From Candidatus Aenigmatarchaeota archaeon (GTDB lineage Archaea; Aenigmatarchaeota; Aenigmatarchaeia; GW2011-AR5), in NCBI GenBank assembly GCA_016202875.1, contig JACQNX010000007.1, forward strand, positions 1-36,808: a DNA stretch of 36,808 bases, written 5' to 3'. Positions 33,007 to 36,808 of this stretch are shown in pieces. The notes under the pieces are model-generated. The model was not told where the DNA came from. It made no database searches and saw nothing but the letters and a program-made list of their open reading frames with translations. The translations under genes were made by a program, and so were the position numbers. Every line of letters begins with the position of its first letter. Position 1 is the stretch's first letter.

Positions 33007-36000
33007 TCACAGCTCAAACCTGTCGGCAACTGTCATATTTATCCAGTATGGCTTGTCATTAGTGTTATTAATGTACTTCAGGTCGCTGCCTGCCCAGTCT
33101 GTGACGTTGAAGGACTTCCAGCCGCTGCTTGTGCCGTCTGTGTTGTAGTAGACAAGGCTGTAGTTTCCATTAAGGCTCAGGTTCAGGATGTACGTGATGT
33201 TCCAGTTCTGCGTGTTCGAGCTGTTGTAGCCCATGGTTGTCAGCACGCCTGTCTGCGGTATGAAAAGCGTGTTCCAGCCCTTGTTCAGGCTCTGCGTGTA
33301 GTTGAAGTTGCTTGTTGTGTTTATGGAGAACCATATTACAGAGGAGCTGGTCATGTTATTTCCTGAGGAGTCAGAGCAGCGCACATATCTTGCATGCACT
33401 CCATCCGCCAGGCTTGTCAATGTGAAGTTGTGAGTTAATGAAGAGCCTGTCATTGTGTTGCTCATGTTTACATAGGCGGTGTCTGAAGTATCGAACTTGC
33501 AGGTCGCTGCCTCGCTTGTGTTGACCAGCAGTGCTACTGATGTAGAGGATTGTGCAGAGCCGGCTGAAGGACCAACAGCCAATACTACAGGCGCTGTCAG
33601 GTCTATTGTAACAAAGGCGGCTGTTGCTCCTGTCGTATTTTCATTACCCGCTGTATCTATGGATGTCACTGTATAATTCCATGTTCCGTCTGTAGGAACA
33701 TCGTTGGAGTACTTAGACACATTACCAACTGTCGCCACCAGCTGCGAGGATGAGCTGACTGCGCTATTCAATGCACGGTAAATGTTATAGCTGCTTGCGT
33801 CAGCTGAAGTTGATTTGGTCCATGTCAAGTTGACTGTTCTTTGCCCAGGCACCTGAACTGCTGCCAATCCTGAAGGCGCATTAGGCGCTGTTGAATCTGC
33901 GATAGTAATCGTAAAGCTTATCACTGCTGATGTTGTCATGTTGTTTGCCGAGCTGTCAGCACACCTCACGTAGTATGCACTTGTTCCATTTGCAAGGTTT
34001 GTTACATTGTGATTATGAGTTGTGGAGCTTGTGTTTCCGAATGTTGTTGAGAGATTTACATAAGCCCTGTCTGTTGTATCGAACTTGCATGTGGCTGTCT
34101 CACTTGTGTTGGCGACAAGTTGCGCAAAATTGACAGTTAATGTTCCACTTGGTCCGCTTGCCAGCACCACAGGCGCTGTTGTATCTATCGTTACAGCAGA
34201 TGCTGTTGCTGCAGAGCCCTCGTTGTTTGAGGTATCCACAGCAGTAACAGTGTAATTCCATGTGCCGTCTGCTGGCACTGTATCAGAGTACTTGGTTACA
34301 TTGCCCAGTGATGCTATAAGCGGCGATGTTGTGGTTACAGCTGAACCATTCGCTCTGTAGACCCTGTACTGGACTGCATCGCTTGAACCGGACCCAGACC
34401 ATGTAAGATTAACTTGCTGAGTCCCAGCTACCTGCACAGCAGTGAGATTGCCAGGAGCGTTTGGTGCGGTGATGTCGCTTGTGATATTAGTGGTAAATGT
34501 AATTACAGATGATGTTGTCATGGCATTGCCTGCTGTGTCCTGGCATCTGACCTGGTAGGTGTAGGTTGTCGAATTCACGAGGCCTGAAACAGTCGCATTG
34601 TGCGCTGTGGCAGCGCCTGTCATGGTGTTGGCCATTGTATAGTATGACTGGTCTGTTGTGTCATAGCGGCAGGTGGCATTCTCGTTTGTTGTGACATTAA
34701 GGCTCACGGATGCTGCAGTAATTGTGCCATTAGGTGATGAATTCACAACTATAGGTACTGTCTGGTCAATTGTGAAGCCGACTGATGAGACGTTGGTATT
34801 GTTGCCTGTGTCGTTGGAGAAGACCTTCAGGGTATTATTTCCAACGCCTGCTGTGAGTGTCTGGTTGCCGCAGTCTGTGATAGATGAGTTTGTGCCATTC
34901 AACTCGCGCACGCACTGCAGAGGGGTGCCTGTTGTGTCAGAGGATGTGAAGTTCAGCGTTATGTTTGTGTAATTGTAAGATGTGTTAAGAGGCGATGTGA
35001 TCGTGACAACTGGGCCCTGGTTGTCGTAGGTGAATCCAATTGACGTCACGCCTGTGTTGTTCAGCGTGTCATTTGCAAATACCTTGACTGTGTTCGCTCC
35101 AACAGCAGCAAGGAATGTTATGTTGCCGCAGCTTGAGAGAGAGAAGTTCACTGTGTTGTTCTGGAACACGCATGTGACTGTTGCATTGTCTGGTGCGACA
35201 AAGTTCAGGGACTGGTTCTGGACATTGGTCGTGATGTTTGTCGGGGAGTTTATTGTGACTACAGGCGCGATCTGATCAACTGTGAATGTGATTGCGGATG
35301 AGACGCCTGTGTTGTTTGTGCTGTCGTTTGCGAAGACTTTGACCGTGTGCGCGCCTATTGCAAGCGATGTCATTGTTGTGTTGGCGCATGAAGCGATCGA
35401 AGTGTTGGTGCCGTCGAGCTGGCGCACGCATGTATCTGTCGCGTTGTCTGTGACAGTGAATATTAGTTGTACAGAGGAATTGACTACTGTAGAGTTGGTA
35501 GGTGCGACCAGGGTGACTGTAGGCGCGATCTGGTCTACTGTGAACGAGATGGAAGAAACATTTGTATTGTTGCCTGTGTCGTTGGAGAAGACCTTGACGG
35601 TGTGGGCGCCTGTTGCGAGCCCTGACAAAGTTTGGTTGGCGCAGCTTGCTATTGTCGTGTTCGTACCGTCGAGCTCGCGGACGCACTGGATAGGCGTGCC
35701 TGTGGTGTCAGAGGACGTGTACGTCAATGCAACGGAGGTGGTATTGATTGTCGTGTTTGTAGGCGATGAGATCGTGACAACTGGCCCCTGGATGTCGTAG
35801 GTGAATGAGATTGACGACACATTCGTGTTGTTGCCTGTGTCGTTGGAGAAGACCTTGACTGTGTTTGCTCCCACTGCGGCGAGGAATGTTATATTTGCGC
35901 AGCTAGCGATGCTGAAGTTCACGCTGTTGTTCTGGACCACGCACTGCAGCGGCGTGCCTGTGGTGTCTGATGAAGTGTAAGTCAGGCTCTGGTTCTGGAC

Positions 36001-36808
36001 GTTTGTCGTGACGTTCGTCGGCGCAGTTATTGCTATCACCGGACCCTGGTTGTCGTAGGTGAATCCAATTGACGTCACGCCTGTATTATTCAGTGTGTCG
36101 TTGGCGAAGACTTTCACTGTGTTCGCGCCAACAGCAGCAAGGAATGTTATGTTGCCGCAGCTTGAGAGGGAGAAGTTCACTGTATTGTTCTGGACAACGC
36201 AAGTTACTGTGCCGTTGTCAGGCGCGACGAAGTTCAGGGACTGGTTCTGCACATTTGTGGTGATGTTTGTCGGGGAGTTTATTGTCACGACTGGAGCGAT
36301 CTGGTCGACTGTGAATGTGATCGTAGAGGATGCGTTCGTGTTGTTGCCTGTGTCATTGGAGAATATCTTGATTGTGTGGGCGCCTATCGCAAGGCCTGTC
36401 ATTGTCGTGTTGGCGCAGCTTGCTATGCTCGTGTTCGTGCCGTCAAGCTGGCGCACGCACTGCAGAGCCGTGCCTGTCGTGTCCGAAGACGTGAATATCA
36501 GCTCGACTGAGGAGTTCACGACTGTGGAGTTTGTAGGAGCTATCAATGTTACCACTGGCCCCTGGATGTCGTAGGTGAATGATTTCTAGTAGCTGCCTGT
36601 TTTTTTCAGCGTATCATTTGCGAAGACTTTCACTGTATTCACTCCCACTGCTGCGAGGAATGTTATGTTGCTGCAGCTTGAGAGCGAGAAGTTCACTGTG
36701 TTGTTCTGGACAACGCAAGTCACTGTGCTGTTGTCAGGCGCGACGAAGTTCAGGGACTGGTTCTGCACATTTGTGGTGATGTTTGTCGGGGAGTTTATTG
36801 TCACGACT
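33007..36808 (-). CDS. Giant repeat surface protein/adhesin (Ig-like and FN3-like repeats); frame continues to window edge but has an in-frame TAG at 36586-36588
   Basis: Downstream part 33007-36555 (1182 aa) and upstream part 36586-36804 are in the same frame and share the same repeat; modules PNAPGNLTAVQVAGTQQVNLTWSGSGSSDAVQYRVYRANGS resemble FN3. Confidence 0.8.
34763..36808 (-). repeat. Tandem intragenic repeats, about 250-263 bp per unit, about eight units including a partial one
   Basis: Recurring GTGAAT...-type boundary near 34763, 35023, 35273, 35531, 35793, 36050, 36302, 36565, with near-identical stretches between units. Confidence 0.85.

Noticed and set aside
35282-36574. Long plus-strand ORFs (172 aa, 171 aa) opposite the adhesin
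   Set aside because: They are antisense shadows of the repeat protein; composition follows the complementary Asn/Thr-rich codons and the minus frame has clear domain structure.
1-36808. CRISPR array or cas genes
   Set aside because: No short regularly spaced direct repeats with unique spacers; the only tandem repeats are the protein-coding 250-263 bp units, and no Cas-like protein was seen.
1-36808. Transposase, integrase or prophage genes
   Set aside because: No ORF shows transposase, integrase or phage structural features.

Overview
The window appears to be from an archaeal chromosome. Marker genes include Alba, FEN1, aEF-1beta, TruD, Pth2 and CDP-archaeol synthase. A DPANN-type lineage is plausible but is only an inference. 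There are four blocks. (1) About 1-12.9 kb: the C-terminal part of a TadC/FlaJ-type T2SSF membrane protein, followed by a same-strand run of small membrane-anchored or pilin-like proteins. Many start with a K-G + hydrophobic helix resembling an archaeal prepilin (class III) signal. The run includes Cys-rich ectodomain proteins and an 865-aa protein combining a lytic transglycosylase (SLT) domain with an M23 peptidase-like domain. I regard this as the best candidate for an undescribed system: a type IV filament-like machine carrying a peptidoglycan hydrolase, in an organism not expected to make peptidoglycan. (2) About 12.9-17.1 kb: FEN1, aEF-1beta, a small zinc-ribbon protein, a tRNA, a TPR-like solenoid protein, a 27-bp repeat and strong intergenic hairpins. 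(3) About 17-30 kb: a lipid/glycan and housekeeping block (UPF0104-type flippase-like protein, GT2 enzymes, CarS, CDP-alcohol phosphatidyltransferase, PHP, VTT, Pth2, TruD, two STT3-like proteins). (4) About 29.8-36.8 kb, minus strand: a surface-protein cluster with a lipoprotein-like protein, a C-terminally anchored secreted protein, a PGF-pre-PGF-like protein and a very sequon-rich repeat adhesin. The adhesin frame is interrupted by an in-frame TAG near the window edge. All calls are from reading the sequence; no searches were run.
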